A stretch of 64,000 nt of DNA from contig OX031070.1 of NCBI GenBank assembly GCA_943736015.1, positions 37,750,173-37,814,172 of the forward strand. The letters run 5' to 3'. Both the position numbers and the translations under genes were made by a program. Position 1 is the stretch's first letter, and each line of letters begins with the position of its first letter. Below, in pieces: positions 20,640 through 31,166 of this stretch. Below the pieces are notes generated by a model. The model saw only the letters and a program-made list of their open reading frames with translations, searched no databases and was not told the DNA's origin. Source of the DNA: Tridacna crocea. Lineage: Eukaryota > Mollusca > Bivalvia > Cardiida > Cardiidae.

Positions 20640-20807
20640 ACAAATATGGAATTTTGCTCCTTTTGGGAAGGAGGGTAAGTTCTTTTCGCTGAAAATAAGG
20701 TCACCATGTCGGGCAGTATAGATGAAGATTAGGCTACACGTTCTGTGCAGTCTGATCTTGATCTGCACCAACTGTGCCTAACTCGATCCTTTCAGGCTAA
20801 GGGTTAA
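20640..20807. mobile_element. TTAA family C MITE, left end lost
   Basis: Hairpin GTATAGATGAAGATTAGGC / GCAGTCTGATCTTGATC and right end CAGGCTAAGGG-TTAA. The left part overlaps a leftover family A end at 20600-20650. Confidence 0.65.
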
Positions 20808-20937
20808 AAAAAACTTTCATCTTCAAATAGCAGGTTTTGTATGATTTTGATCTAGAATTTCCGAAACGGACAGTACAGGAAAAGCAGTATTGTATTAATT
20901 TTCATGTAAATAAAGGCATTTTAGCCAAATCGACGGT

Positions 20938-20995
20938 TTACTCAGAAAACCTCGAAACTATACAGTTTGTTTCAAGTTCATAGTTTGTTGTTTCT
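20938..20995. mobile_element. family G fragment
   Basis: GAAAACCTCGAAACTATACAG and TTTCAAGTTCATAGTTTG recall the G palindrome but with many mismatches. Confidence 0.4.
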
Positions 20996-21061
20996 ATTAA
21001 TTAAGGGGTTGATCTTTTACTCTCGATATACAAGGAATTGAAAAACTCCATGTACCGTTTT

Positions 21062-21318
21062 CTGACAAAAAGGGGGCTTAATGGCGTCTCCTTGGTCCGT
21101 GATACCAAGCCAGTCAAAACTTGATTATGGATCCATTAAAAACCATGCATTTTATCACGAAAGCGACCGAGTCATGAGGTACACTGGTACTTTGACATAC
21201 AGAAGAATTTCCAAGGCAAAAAAGTATCTCCCCAGGTCAGCCTGCGCGGACTGCGCAGGCTGACCTGGGTAGATACTTTTTTGCAGATGTATCAAGCACC
21301 CTTTTCACAGAGCTTGGG
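21062..21318. mobile_element. family D MITE, both ends present
   Basis: Left AAAAAGGGGGCTTAATGGCG, hairpin CCCCAGGTCAGCCTGCGCG / GCGCAGGCTGACCTGGG, right ATCAAGCACCCTTTTCACAG. Confidence 0.8.
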
Positions 21319-21446
21319 TCGTATTATTATTGATGATGTTGAACATTTAGTTTTAGCACATAATTGTAGCTGTGTAACTATTTGCTTGCACTTTATTTCT
21401 CGGACGGAATGCTAACATAGCTGGCAACTTTGGGTCGTAGTGGGCC

Positions 21447-21678
21447 TTTAAATCTTTTCTTTACTGCAAGATTTTGGACTCAAAATTTGAAAGTATTTGC
21501 AGACGATTAATTTAATACGGCTCAGTTGATTAGGTTTGTGCCTAAACGGTTGGAGAACATTGTCAGAAAAGGTGAAAATGCTGGTGACCAGCATTTTCAC
21601 CTTTTCACACGATGTTTTCAAACGTCAGATCCCAAAAAGTGGTCGTTAAAACTCGAAAAATACGGCATAGGGTTAGAA
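21447..21678 (-). mobile_element. family A MITE, A/B intermediate hairpin
   Basis: Flanks are family A (GTATTTGCAGACGATTAAT) but the hairpin is GGTGAAAATGCTGGTGACC, with the GGTGAAA and GTGAC of family B in a family A frame; both arms agree. Confidence 0.7.
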
Positions 21679-21754
21679 AAAAATAATTACAACAATTATG
21701 GACGTGTATAAACACCAAATGCACACGAATTATTCACATGGTTTTATTTTCTTT

Positions 21755-21986
21755 TTCTAAACCCTTTGGCCTCTAACCGCAATTCAGACTGCCGTCTCAG
21801 GCAGGGTATATCTAAGATCAGACTGCACAAAACGTGCAGCATGGTCTTGAATCTACTCTCAGCGATGTGATCAGAATTTTCTATGAAAAAAACAACACAC
21901 ACATTTGAAAGAGAAATGTTTTTGATTACTTCCCATCATCGAACAGATTTAACAAAAATGAGGAAAAACAAGTAAAAATAGTTTAA
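21755..21986. mobile_element. TTAA family C MITE
   Basis: Starts CTAAACCCTTTGGCCTC, hairpin arms TCTAAGATCAGACTGCAC / GTGCAGCATGGTCTTGAATC partly decayed, and ends at the TTAA that opens the next B element. Confidence 0.65.
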
Positions 21987-22226
21987 CGCTTTACTCCATA
22001 GATACTCATTTCTACAAATTGCTTGTAGGAGCCCTTAGAAAACATTATGGCAAAAGGTGAAATTGCTCGTGACGAACAATTTTGTCACGAGCAATTTCAC
22101 TTTTTGTCACAATGTTTTCTATGCTATAAAAAGGTGTCATTTACACATGAGAAACGGTTTCATCCTTGCTGTTATTTGGGGTCAATTAGAGATACCATAG
22201 AAATGCCTTATGGGGTAAAGGGTTAA
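21983..22226 (+). mobile_element. TTAA family B MITE
   Basis: TTAA-CGCTTTACTCCATAG to TATGGGGTAAAGGG-TTAA; the hairpin loop is enlarged by a repeated GTCACGAGCAATTT piece. Confidence 0.8.
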
Positions 22227-22227
22227 A

Positions 22228-22455
22228 GTCTGTATCACTCAGACCGAAAAATGTACCCTTATCCAAATCGAAAGCATTTGCTGACGATAATTTAAGTGGA
22301 GTTCAAATGATGGAATTAGCTTTTTCTATAATAGAAAACATAATGGGAAATGCTGGTTACCAGCATTTTCTTCTTCTTTTTTACCATGTTTTTTTTTTCA
22401 AAAGGCTTCTTTCCCAGAGTGTTTGATAATGATAAAGGTTTGTGGGTAAAAGAGC
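22228..22455 (-). mobile_element. family A MITE, degenerate
   Basis: Flank ATCGAAAGCATTTGCTGACG, short hairpin AAATGCTGGTTACCAGCATT, right flank CAAAAGGCTTCTTTCCCAG. Confidence 0.6.
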
Positions 22456-22569
22456 CCATGACACTTGGGGAGGGGGGGGGGGCGAAATCTTCTGCACGTA
22501 AATCGCGTGCAATGTTTGACCAGTGCGTGAACGAAGTGACCAGTTTCGATCTTTGTGAAAATTTAACCC

Positions 22570-22755
22570 TTAACTCATTACCAAACAACAAATAAAAGTG
22601 ACTGAAAATTTGAAATTTGTTATGTGAAGAGTAGAAAACATTGTGGGAAAAGGAGAAAATGCTGGTTACCAGCATTTTCTCCTTTTCCCACAATGTTTTT
22701 TAAAGGCTTCTTTCTCAGGGGCGTCAAAAGTAGGGATTGTGTGGTAATGGGTTAA
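22570..22755 (-). mobile_element. TTAA family A MITE, internal deletion
   Basis: TTAA-CTCATTACCAAACAAC then a 40-bp gap before AAAGTGACTGAAAATTTG; right end GTGTGGTAATGGG-TTAA; hairpin perfect. Confidence 0.8.
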
Positions 22756-22756
22756 C

Positions 22757-22945
22757 GCACTATTTGCACTATTTGCAACTGTTATGCCTTTTCGGGCGGG
22801 GTATATTAAAACCAGACTGCACAAAACGTGCCATATCAGTTAAGCAGTTCTGTCACGTGATAAGCAGCCATTTTAGATTCAGAGTTAGGCTACACACACG
22901 TTCTGTGCGGTCTGACCTTGAAACTACGATGCCCGGAAAAGTGCT
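22757..22945. mobile_element. family C MITE, degenerate
   Basis: ATATTAAAACCAGACTGCAC, a 70-bp spacer, then ACACGTTCTGTGCGGTCTGA and CCTTGAAACTACGATGCCC. The arms pair only in part. Confidence 0.5.
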
Positions 22946-23032
22946 GCGATTCAAACGGTCGGGGCTCCAGATAATAGGGAATGATGGTAATCTAAATCCA
23001 TTATTTCAAGTGCAAACCTTATGTTATGGGTA

Positions 23033-23245
23033 CTCATCCCTACTTTTGACGACCCTGAATAAGAAGCCATCGGAAAACATTGTGGGAAAAGGAGAAAATG
23101 CTGGTAACCAGCATTTTCTCCTTTTCCCACAATGTTTTCTACCCTTCACAAAACAGATTATGAATTTTCAGTTACTTTTAATTTGTCGTCTGCAAATACT
23201 TTCGATTGGGACAAACCTAAAATTTTATCGTTTGGTAATGAGTTA
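23033..23245 (+). mobile_element. family A MITE, left end lost
   Basis: Begins at CCTACTTTTGACGACCCTG without the terminal repeat; perfect hairpin; right end GTTTGGTAATGAG-TTAA. Confidence 0.8.
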
Positions 23246-23287
23246 AACGTTAAAACTTGAAGTAGCATTGGTAAGAGTGATTCTAGT

Positions 23288-23515
23288 TCAACCCTTTACC
23301 ACACGACAAAATTTTAGACTGGTTCAAATTGAAAGCATTTGCAGACGACAAAATAAGGTGACTGAAAATTTGAATTTGTTTCTGGTAAGGGTAGAAAACA
23401 CTGTGGGAACGGGAGAAAATGCTGGTTACCAGCATTTTCTCCTTTTCTTACAGTGTTTTCAAAAGGCTTTTTTCTCATGGGCGTCAAAAGTAGGGATTGT
23501 GTGGTAATGGGTTAA
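23288..23515 (-). mobile_element. TTAA family A MITE
   Basis: Left mutated to TCAA-CCCTTTACCACACGAC, right GTGTGGTAATGGG-TTAA. Confidence 0.85.
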
Positions 23516-23580
23516 ATGATCATTAGCCACTTTAGAATCGTCTCGATGAGACGATTCTAATCAGTACCCATAACATTGGG

Positions 23581-23714
23581 TTTAGTGGAGTATTATGCTT
23601 GTCAATAAAATATCTGTATCTATGTCTGTATTATTTTCAATTATGAAATTAAAATCACTTCCTCTATCTGAACAATCAAAGACTTATGGGTAAGCTATCG
23701 TTTCAAACTTTGGA
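23581..23714. other. no gene seen
   Basis: Short AT-rich stretch between the split inverted repeat and the S3 fragment. Confidence 0.4.
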
Positions 23715-23800
23715 ATCGTTCATTGGCCTCCACATTCGGCGCAAATACTGGTGTAAATTACCAGGAAGCAGAATTGAGAGAGATTAATATCAGTTGTTAG
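23715..23800 (+). mobile_element. S3 SINE fragment
   Basis: GTTCATTGGCCTCCACATTC, CGGCGCAAATACTGGTG and CCAGGAAGCAGAATTGAG match the S3 body in direct orientation. Confidence 0.6.
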
Positions 23801-24054
23801 AAAATTGTTTCTCAATCGATGTGAAACAAATATATTTAAAACATTATTTCAAAAGCAGCAAACTGCCATATTGCCTGTAAAATAAGATGTCATAATACAT
23901 AATGCCCCTTTATACACAATGGCCGTGTTTTCTTTTCACTTTGGAACTTCCGGTTTTTGATTATTTTGTTATGCTACTTTCAACATTACTTCAGTAATGG
24001 TAACATACGGTAACATACCAATCAATGTATTTTCTGAGTTCCACGAGCACAAAG

Positions 24055-24160
24055 CTTGGACAGTGTAGCACCTTGCCAAAGGACACTCCCACTCTCTCTC
24101 ACCTTGCCAGCGTGGCTTTAAACTTTGAATTATAATGTCAATGCCCTTAAGCAGTGAGAC
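24055..24160 (-). mobile_element. tRNA-SINE-like fragment (S4)
   Basis: CACCTTGCCAAAGGACACTC in this strand is the complement of GAGTGTCTTTGGGCAAGGC at 27170; the two are the only clear members, so the family call is tentative. Confidence 0.35.
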
Positions 24161-24384
24161 ATTTGATGGCCCCGTTTGATACCTGAGAAAGGCAGTAGGT
24201 CACGACACTAGGTCACTATTAGGTCCATTCATGCATTAGAGGATTTGTAGCCGGATAAATGGTTAGTCCGGATTTCCTTGCGAGGGTTCTTCATTTTTGA
24301 GGCGGTCAGAGGCGTAACTGCCACTCGGCAAAATCAGGATGATCCGGTGATCAAATTCTTCGGCTGTATAACGAGGAGTAGTGT

Positions 24385-24560
24385 TCAAATACACCTTGAA
24401 TTTCTTCGCCGGAAGTAGACCGATTTATCGCTTACAGAATTGTAAGGCTCCACGAAAAAAAAAGAGCCATGATTTTTATCTGATATCTTTCCAAATATAT
24501 TTCGGTTGACCAAATGTAGTATCCATGTGGTTAGTATTTTCACCACAGATCGATTGATGT
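24385..24560 (-). repeat. family M repeat, protein-like
   Basis: Matches 46960-47115. In the complement both copies encode a stretch of type VEPYNS...VYFRRRN; here the frame is open through the whole repeat. Could be a decayed coding relic or a non-coding repeat. Confidence 0.4.
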
Positions 24561-25216
24561 GAATAATTTCATTGTAGCTGTTGTTGTCGTTGTCGCTCAG
24601 AAGTTGCAACTGTTGTGGTGGGACACCAGAGCAAATCGCTTCCGGGTCGTAGGTATCACCCAGAACGGTTTGCTTCCGGGTCTTAGTAATCAGGGAGCTG
24701 TTTCACTGAAGAATTCGATATCTAACAACTGTTTTATAAGGAAAAAAGAATGGAAATATCTGAAATGCATGCATTTTTAAATAATAAAATTATCTTTCTT
24801 GAAAAACGAGAGGAAGTTTGGTATCTCCTCTGGAAACTGTTTAATGTCTTTGAACTTATCAAAACATTATGTACTGCAACTACATGTAGGCAGGGCCCTT
24901 TTCTAACGGAAATTTCTAACGCTAATTTTCAAACGGAATTTTTATGGAAGGAATACTAAAAATGTTCATCACCCACGATGCCACTTAATCTTGTATTTTT
25001 AAAGGCCTGTCGACTCGGGTACATGAACAACAAATGGACCGGAAGCTTGAAACCTGTAGCGTTGAATCTGTAATCAACTCTGATTGTAACACCGATAGCC
25101 TTTGATTGTCCTTTGGTAAGGCACTACCCAGTCCTAGCGCAATTTTATTCTTCGTAAACACCAGACACCGCACGAGAAGTCGACGTGATGTAACTTGAAT
25201 ATTCTAGAACGCGACA
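24561..25216. other. no gene seen
   Basis: Holds a short direct repeat CGCTTCCGGGTC / TGCTTCCGGGTC (24638, 24670) and nothing else I recognise. Confidence 0.4.
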
Positions 25217-25445
25217 TCAACCCTTTCCCAAACAATCCCTGATTTTTACGGGTCAGGAATAGGAGCCTTTTGAAAACATTGTGGGAAAAAGGAGAAAATG
25301 CTGGTAACCAGCATTTTCTCTTTTTCCCACAATGTTTTCTATCTATCATATAGAAAAATAATCTTGTTAGCAAATGTTAATTTGTCATCCGCAAAATGCT
25401 TTCTATTTAGTCTAGTCCAAAATTTGCCGTTTGGGAAGGAGTTAA
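25217..25445 (+). mobile_element. TTAA family A MITE
   Basis: Left mutated to TCAA-CCCTTTCCCAAACAATC, right CCGTTTGGGAAGGAG-TTAA; hairpin complete. Confidence 0.8.
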
Positions 25446-25454
25446 ACACAAGCT

Positions 25455-25512
25455 AAACCCTTTACCGAATCGCGTTATAACTGGAATAATGTTGAAAACG
25501 GCGTTTAAAGCC
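25455..25512 (+). mobile_element. S1 SINE tail fragment
   Basis: TATAACTGGAATAATGTTG, AAAACGGCGTTTAAAGCC and a CAATCAACCAAC tail. Confidence 0.5.
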
Positions 25513-25671
25513 ATGCACTCAATCAACCAACGAAGTCAACAGATTGAAGTCTGAAAAAAAATTCTATACCAATTATTAAAGCCAGAGAACTGGTGAACTA
25601 AGACCGTCCTTAATCACCGGATCAGGGATTATACGTACTTTGAAATACCGAGACATAAGCCTTATATAAAA

Positions 25672-25795
25672 CATCTACCCCTTACACACAATCTGTTCGT
25701 CTTCAGGCAGACCGAATACCGAAAACATTGATGCAAAAGATGAAATTACTCGGAACGAGCAATTTCTTCTTTTGCTTCAATGTTTTCATATGTAT
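25672..25795 (+). mobile_element. family B MITE, degenerate
   Basis: Hairpin GATGAAATTACTCGGAACG with GAGCAATTTCTTCTTTTGC, flanked by GAAAACATTGATGC and CAATGTTTTCATATG. Confidence 0.55.
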
Positions 25796-26228
25796 TCCGC
25801 TGTAATCGTCTTTTTAGATTTAGTTTATACTTTTTTCCCTTTTTTAAAAAGTTTTTGCACAAATATTTTTTTCGCTTATATAATTTGTGAATTTGTAATT
25901 GAAGGTAAATCGGATATCGTGAGGGATCCGCGCTATCAAGTTCTAAATGATCTGTTAAATTGCTGTCAGTATGTGTAACAGTCGTAATTATTATCAAAAA
26001 ACATATTTTGCGTCGGAAAATTGCACGTAAACAAACTTTTCGGGGTAGTATGTGTCCGCTTAGAGGTGGGGGGGGGGGGGGGGCGGATCGTATTATGATT
26101 TGTGAAATCATGGCAGGACTCATGATATGAAGATCTTGGGTTCGAGCGTCACGGACTCCACTGGGTTTCTTGCTTTCAAGTTAAGAAAAATCAAACAGAA
26201 GAACGTTCGTAAGGATGGTGGTGGATAT

Positions 26229-26579
26229 CGTTGTCTGCGCATGTCATATTCTTCGAAGATTCGACTGTCTTATATGAGGCATCACTAGCCCCGAAAGCGG
26301 GCTGACTGTAATATTACGCTCTATAAAGTAGCAATGTAGAAAATAGCTTTTATCAATACGTTTGAGGAGAAATGAGACCTGCTTTAGCTCCAGATTTCTC
26401 TAAACTCCTTATCATAGCTGAGTGAATTGCACGAGGTAGCGTTTTATTGAGTAAACCTTTGTTTTAGTTTTAAATTAAAAGTAACGGTTGTCGCGTAGGA
26501 AAGTGGTTCGGTTCTGTACCCAGGATGCCCAAATTAGATAGATGAGTGTTCATAGAATGCCATTTAGCGGGAGATGATG
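26229..26579 (-). mobile_element. family E element, 351 bp, with 9-bp TSD
   Basis: CGTTGTCTGCGCATGTC to TTTAGCGGGAGATGATG, flanked by GGTGGATAT at 26220-26228 and again at 26580-26588. Confidence 0.9.
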
Positions 26580-26710
26580 GGTGGATATGGACTCTGATAA
26601 TTTCTATTGAGATGATTATAACTTGAATACAATAAGCTGACTTCTCAATTGTGGATCAAACCATGTTTTTGCAGAATTCAGTGTTATCATGGGCAGACTG
26701 TATTTAGGTC

Positions 26711-26938
26711 TTTACCAAGCGGTAGAATTTTAGATATGTTTAAGTTGAAAGCATTTTGCACAAGACTAAGTGTTACATTAAATGTATGTTGGGCCTTGTT
26801 ATTGTAAATAAAACTTATCATGTATTTACCAAGCGGTAGAATTTTAGATATGTTGAAGTTGAAAGCATTTTGCACAAGACTAAGTGTTACTTTAAATGTA
26901 TGTTGGGCCTTGTTATTGTAAATAAAACTTATCATTGT
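26711..26938. repeat. 114-bp tandem duplication of an A end
   Basis: Two nearly identical 114-bp units (TTTACCAAGCGGTAGAATTT ... AATAAAACTTATCAT). The start of each unit resembles the family A right end, so an old A arm seeded the duplication. Confidence 0.75.
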
Positions 26939-26999
26939 TACACTTTTGTTCATAATGAAACGATTTTGTGAGTACAAGTTAAACCTTACTTGGAATGAT

Positions 27000-27130
27000 A
27001 TAAGTATGCTTTAAATGGTAGAAAACATTGTGGGAGAAAGAGAAAGACTGTTTACTTTTGCTATATTTTAATTATATAAAAACTACGGGGTTATTTTTTG
27101 AAGGGTCGAGACATTGGAATTGTAATAAGG
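27000..27130. mobile_element. family A MITE, half
   Basis: TGGTAGAAAACATTGTGGG and AGAAAGAGAAAGACTG, without the second hairpin arm; TTGAAGGGTCGAGACATTGG follows in place of the usual end. Confidence 0.45.
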
Positions 27131-27139
27131 GCTTCCTGG

Positions 27140-27240
27140 TTCGACCTCTGCAGGCGGTGCTGGTCACGTGGGAGTGTCTTTGGGCAAGGCAATGAAGGGC
27201 CGGAGCTTGGTACTGATTAAAACCATGTGAGTACCAAACT
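27140..27240 (+). mobile_element. tRNA-SINE-like fragment (S4)
   Basis: GAGTGTCTTTGGGCAAGGC with GGTTCGACCTC upstream, resembling a SINE head; see also 24055 and, weaker, 17265. Confidence 0.35.
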
Positions 27241-27310
27241 AATCTAACCCAGTTGCTTCCTCTGTTGTACAGTGTTGCATGGAAATGCTTGTGTTGCGTC
27301 TTTCAGTTAA

Positions 27311-27482
27311 GAAATAATCTTCTTTCTATCATGGTATATCGTTCAATAAACCACAGTTGTGAGTTATGAGGCACAATAAATAATCCACAAGGGCGATAGC
27401 CCTCGTGGATTATTTATTGTGCCTCATAACTCACAACTGTGGTTTATTGAACGATATACCACGATAGAAAGAAGATTATTTC
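27311..27482. repeat. near-perfect 172-bp hairpin
   Basis: Arms of about 82 bp differ at two positions only; loop region AGGGCGATAGCCCT. Left arm includes AAACCACAGTTGTGAGTTAT. A decayed relative sits at 45505-45612 next to a J element. Confidence 0.9.
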
Positions 27483-28160
27483 GATTCTAACATGGCCAAT
27501 TCTTTTTGAAAGGAAAACAAGTTCAAATTAAAAGTAAAAACGCGGATGAAGATTATGTTCCATGGAATAACCCATTCATTGAATGACGTTACACGATATA
27601 GGATGACGTCACTCTACACGGATTGTCACAGATTTTACCATGTTTTCCTTGCACTGTGTTTATACAGCTAAAGTCGCGTGTCATGTTAGAATTATCATTA
27701 AACCCTTTACCAAACAATTGTGTGTCCAACTTTATTTACATAATGGCAAAGTTATAGACATGTCTCATTCATTGGTTCTATAGCAGAAATTTGCAAAGGT
27801 TTTGTTGGAATGTCATACAATTAGCATCTTTGCGAGCCAAGGTTACGATCACTGCGTGGATCCTACCTTGGCTGATTGAGCCCGATTTCGAGAATCCTGC
27901 GATGCACCCTCTATTGGATGCTGGTTATTACCCTCTCTCTCCCCCCCCCGCCCCCTTTACACCATATTTCTAAAAGCCAATGAAATATCGTTTTACAAAC
28001 CGCTCACGACATCCACGTAGGTTTCCATGTATTAGACATTTATGAATGGAGATGGATGTGGAGATGGACAACGGAATACAGGTTTCAATAAGGGGTTTTC
28101 TCAAAGTAACTATTCCATTATGTATATAGGCCAAAGAAAAAGACATCGTGGTTTAAGGTC
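27483..28160. other. no gene seen
   Basis: Includes a lone CCCTTTACCAAACAATTG near 27702 (a solitary family A end) and a C-rich run at 27940. Confidence 0.45.
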
Positions 28161-28163
28161 TAC

Positions 28164-28198
28164 ACCACCACCACCCCCACCCCCCCCCCCCCCCCCCC
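28164..28198. repeat. CCA tract and poly-C run
   Basis: ACCACCACC followed by about 20 C residues; prone to length errors in sequencing. Confidence 0.9.
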
Positions 28199-30190
28199 TG
28201 TCAAAAGAAGAAGTTGCCGAGATTGGCTGAATTGCCTTTAGAGATCATAATCCTTAACTCCACTTTTATTCAGTGCTTCTGATAGATCTCGATGATCAAA
28301 CTTTTAAATAAGCATCAACATTTTCAGAACTGCTTCTTATGCCTAGTTCCCTCATTGTTTTTGGCCTTCTCATTTTCCACACAAAATTGCAACATTGTTG
28401 CTCTGTAGAAACATAGTGCTTCTGTTGTTCATGTGGTTGGCATCATTTTCCAAAATAGTTTCTTTAACTGTGTTGTTTTATGTTAGTATCTCTACAGAAA
28501 GAAATATGATAAATGCATTGATGTCTGGTCTTTACCACAGGTACCAGGCGCGTTGCTCTTTTATCCCTGGGAACATATATAAATCATCTTTACCCCGTTT
28601 CAGACTTTGCTGAAATTTTAGTATATACATTATAGAAAGGTATGTGACTCGCCAAAACCGAAAGTAGACCTCGTTACGAACAAAGGCTGTAACTCATTCA
28701 TTTTCCAACCAATTATCAAAACCAGGGCATCAAAATAACCACAAAATATGCAGCTATTAATCCATACACAGTTCTTAGCCATGACATACATGTTAAAGGA
28801 CCTCAACAAATAAAAACGCAATGAAAACGTTAGTCGGCCGAGTCATTACCAACATTCCGATGTTTAAGTTTGATCACTAAAACCCACCTTTCTGCCGATA
28901 AAACACACAAAAAAGCTGTAGAAATCATCAAAATAAATGGAATAATACGGCTTACAAGCCTTGATTTCGACGAATATTCCCTATGGAGTCACTTAGATGC
29001 ATTTTTCTGTGCTGGAAATCGCTCGATAATCTCAATTTTCATTTTATTTGCGTGACCCGGAAAAGGTATCTCCGAGTTGTTCTTGTTGTCCGGCTTATCT
29101 TCTGTACGTCACAGCAAATCGGGTAGCAATCAACTCGACCGATTCCCTACCTATATCGAATTTGATGGCTCATATCACCCGAGGTATGCCGAATGCATGT
29201 AGGCCTATACCCAGGTTGTCATAAACAATACTGAAATGGTTTGGTAGACGGAAACTTGATTAAAGGTCATCAGAATGATACCCAGCAATTCATACTGATG
29301 CACAAATTTGACAACAGTTACTATTTCATGTTGGTTGCGTATTGGTCGTGGATAAAATACGATATATCAAATTAGATCTCTAGTGAAGACCTTCTATAAT
29401 GCACATTTGAGTCGGAGAGTGGGAGATAAACATCAACATGCATGTTGATTGAAGCAATATATTTCATGCTATAGGATGAAGGTTGAAGATATAAACGCAG
29501 AACTTGTAAGTTATCAATGGCGGCGTCAGAGACAATTCCTATCGTTAACTTTTCGAATCATTGCAAAAATCGTATATGGTTGTAAATCAGTAGGATCAAT
29601 TCGATGAAAAGTTATGTTTCTAATAATGCTTTTAGCTTGATTATCATGTTTTCTTGGCTTGGATACAGTCGCTTGATTTTTTAGTGGAAATACAAAGTCG
29701 AGCAAGTGGTATAACTGTTTCAAAAATACTTTCATGGTTATCTGCTCTCATTGTATCGGTTCCCCATGTGACATTGAACAAGCTGTCCAAGCTTCAGGTG
29801 ATTATCTTCCGTCATGACAAGAGATGTTATAAAGTGTCATTTTTTTTTTATAATGTCAAAGTTTTTACCCAATAAAAACGCAGACGATGGCGCAGACGAC
29901 ACCAGGGTAACGAGAATACCTCGATGTTTTCTTCATAAACAATCGAGCTAAAAAACGATTATTGTAAAAGATTTCAATAAAATTTTTAATACAGCCTTAA
30001 CGATAATTTTGATACATGTGACCCGTCATGCATAATGATTTCGATACATGTGACCCGTCACGCGAAAAGAGTCCATCATTGAATCCATAAATCAAATAAT
30101 TGATGAGCAGATTGAAGCCAGTTCAGGTTGATCCGGGTAGATATGTTTAAACAACTATTTAGTAATGTTGAATGGTCTTTTATGTTTTAG
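28199..30190. other. least repetitive 2 kb, no gene supported
   Basis: None of the dispersed families occurs here. Several open stretches of 60-75 codons (28395-28613, 28870-29055, 29654-29875, all +) lack matching acceptor/donor pairs or recognisable domains. GATACATGTGACCCGTCA occurs twice (30011, 30043) with one internal change. If the candidate signal-peptide gene has further exons, this stretch deserves first inspection. Confidence 0.45.
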
Positions 30191-30194
30191 AACA

Positions 30195-30310
30195 TCTTGC
30201 AAAAGCATTAAGATTTGAGCCTGACCAGACTGTGCAGTCGGCGTAGTCTGACCAGGGTCGATATTTTTTTGCAGGTATCAGATGGTTCCTTTATGCGTGA
30301 CACGTCACAA
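30195..30310. mobile_element. family D-like hairpin
   Basis: Arms GCCTGACCAGACTGTGCAG and GCGTAGTCTGACCAGGGTC, then ATATTTTTTTGCAGGTATC; shares the CTGACCAGGG arm type with 11415. Confidence 0.55.
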
Positions 30311-30784
30311 ATGAATCTGTTGAGACAATCCCCGAGTTTTCTCTGCTTTCTGTTCTCCATCTCCATATCCGTCTCCATTCATAAATGCCTAGTACCTGTT
30401 ATTCGAAAGGTAGCGACCTTGTTCTATTTTTATCAAAGATGAAATGCTACCAGCAATTTCATTCGGTGCAGTTAGAGCTGGCTGCATGCAATGAAAAGCG
30501 TATCGGGGGAATGTAAAAATCAAACTCGATCCGCCAAGGGTAGTGTAGCGTAGTGAATCGTCAGCCTTGGCTTGCGAAGATGTACAATTAGTGATACACT
30601 TCGATAACGTAGGCACATATGCAAATAGCCGTGATGACGTAATATCTGGTCTGCTTAAAAATAGGCGGAGTTTGCCAGCTGCAAAATTTCATTCCGTAAT
30701 TTTAATGCTTATGTAGCATCTTTATTTCCCGATATCAATCTCCAAATTGCTTTTCGCTTACAAATAAAAATACATAGAGAGGAT
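30311..30784. other. no gene seen
   Basis: No repeat recognised; the two opposing open stretches (30215-30442 +, 30389-30616 -) are unsupported. Confidence 0.4.
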
Positions 30785-31095
30785 ATGTTCTATTTATTTC
30801 ATGCATTTCACCTTTTCTGTGAGGAGTTTTATCAAAATCCAGTTCGGTTCTTTTCAGTTATTCCCCGTGGCGTACCCCTCCTGCATAGCAAAGCATTACA
30901 ATATTACGTCAAGCGCGATAAATGTAAGGTAAATGACGTCATATTTCTATCTGGTTGTGAGCCACGCGCATTTTACCTAGGTTACCTAGGTAACTAGAAT
31001 ATAAAAATCGGTATTTTCACTGGTCGTACCCTTGAAATTTTGAAAAATATTTTCACCGCTATTTCTCGGTATCCTACCGGAGAGCATTAAATAAT
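30785..31095 (+). mobile_element. family J element
   Basis: TTTATTTCATGC left, decayed GCATTAAATAATTAA right. Body includes TTATTCCCCGTGGCGTACCC and a CRE-like ATGACGTCAT. The hairpin module is absent. Confidence 0.7.
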
Positions 31096-31166
31096 TAATG
31101 GTAGGATTATCAGTGTTTTACGAAAAAATTGATTTAGAACAAAAACTTCTTATGATAATCTACCCC

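Larger units (their letters stand above)
23011..23580. repeat. inverted repeat split by two A MITEs
   Basis: TATGTTATGGGTACTCAT (23014-23031) pairs with ATCAGTACCCATAACATT (23558-23575); a small hairpin AGAATCGTCTCGATGAGACG lies inside at 23532. Two family A copies occupy the space between the arms. Confidence 0.45.

Noticed and set aside
22737..23246. 169-codon + frame
   Set aside because: Runs through a degenerate C element and a family A MITE; its C-terminal text (ENIVGKGENAGNQHFLLFPQCF-type) recurs wherever A copies are crossed in that frame.
25746..26123. 125-codon - frame
   Set aside because: Begins in a poly-G run and ends in a degenerate B element.
28042..28230. Short + frame with a proline run
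   Set aside because: The prolines come from the CCA/poly-C tract.
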